This document shows positions 7,120-7,247 of a stretch of DNA of 7,247 bases, in pieces; the first letter of the stretch is position 1; every line of letters starts with the position of its first letter. Both the position numbers and the translations under genes were made by a program. The stretch comes from Akkermansiaceae bacterium (GTDB lineage Bacteria; Verrucomicrobiota; Verrucomicrobiia; Verrucomicrobiales; Akkermansiaceae). The DNA lies in assembly GCA_023301545.1 (NCBI GenBank), contig JALZUI010000121.1:1-7247 (forward strand). The letters run 5' to 3'. The notes below the pieces were generated by a model that saw nothing but the letters and a program-made list of their open reading frames with translations, was not told the origin of the DNA and ran no database searches.

Positions 7120-7132
7120 AGCGGGAAGCCTA

Positions 7133-7162
7133 TCTTTAAAGCAGATTTTGGCGGGCTGGCAA
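7133..7162 (-). promoter_or_regulatory. Possible promoter of tRNA-Leu
   Basis: On the - strand TTGCCA (7157-7162) matches five of six -35 consensus bases. It is followed after 18 bp by the weak -10-like TAAAGA (7133-7138), 13 bp before the tRNA 5' end. The rest of the flank to the window edge (7163-7247) contains no recognisable gene. Confidence 0.3.
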
Positions 7163-7247
7163 TAAGAATTTAACTCTATTTAAGCAATCGCTCGACGGGA
7201 TGCGATTACTCCTTGATTTACCGTTGCCTTAGGGCACAAAAAAGGAC

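Noticed and set aside
7184..7208. Imperfect inverted repeat AATCGC...GCGATT upstream of the tRNA as an operator or attachment site
   Set aside because: The arms are only 6 bp with a 10-nt gap, there is no second copy in the window, and no integrase gene accompanies the tRNA.
7180..7245. Open - strand frame entering from the right edge and ending at TAA 7180-7182, possibly the C-terminus of another gene
   Set aside because: Only 21 codons are visible, with no recognisable motif; this length is expected by chance and cannot be supported.

Overview
The window most likely comes from the Verrucomicrobiota, or more broadly the Planctomycetota-Verrucomicrobiota group. The left gene has the architecture almost confined to those phyla: a 'membrane-bound dehydrogenase' N-terminal region, HEAT-like repeats, and a C-terminal CXXCH haem-binding domain. 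Base composition looks fairly balanced, slightly AT-leaning. No insertion sequence, CRISPR array, phage gene or other mobile element was seen. The species cannot be named from the sequence alone.

Layout: Bases 1-3003 (+ strand) hold the 3' 1000 codons of a large cytochrome-domain protein whose start lies off the left edge. It ends against a perfect 11-bp hairpin (3026-3056) that sits between two convergent transcription units and can serve both. From 6965 down to 3071 on the - strand runs a compact five-gene cluster. In transcription order these are a DUF2237 cysteine-rich protein, a Tas-like aldo/keto reductase, a PEP-hydrolase-family TIM-barrel protein, a UPF0261 (Tm-1-like ATP-binding) protein, and a small Dabb-fold protein. 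The junctions are a 4-bp ATGA overlap, about 70 bp (27 or 18 bp if a more upstream start is used), 4 bp and 1 bp, so co-transcription is likely. A tRNA-Leu(UAA) gene (7037-7119, - strand) lies just upstream of the cluster. The last 127 bp hold only a weak possible tRNA promoter.

How the genes may work together: The TIM-barrel and UPF0261 genes encode separately the two halves that are fused in the plant antiviral protein Tm-1 and its fungal relatives. Here they lie 4 bp apart, with the C-terminal-type half encoded first. An NADPH-dependent reductase and a small alpha/beta-barrel protein sit on either side, which suggests a soluble cytoplasmic metabolic or detoxification module with an unknown substrate. 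No transporter or regulator lies in the cluster, so its control cannot be read from this window. The cytochrome gene faces the cluster and is probably unrelated to it.
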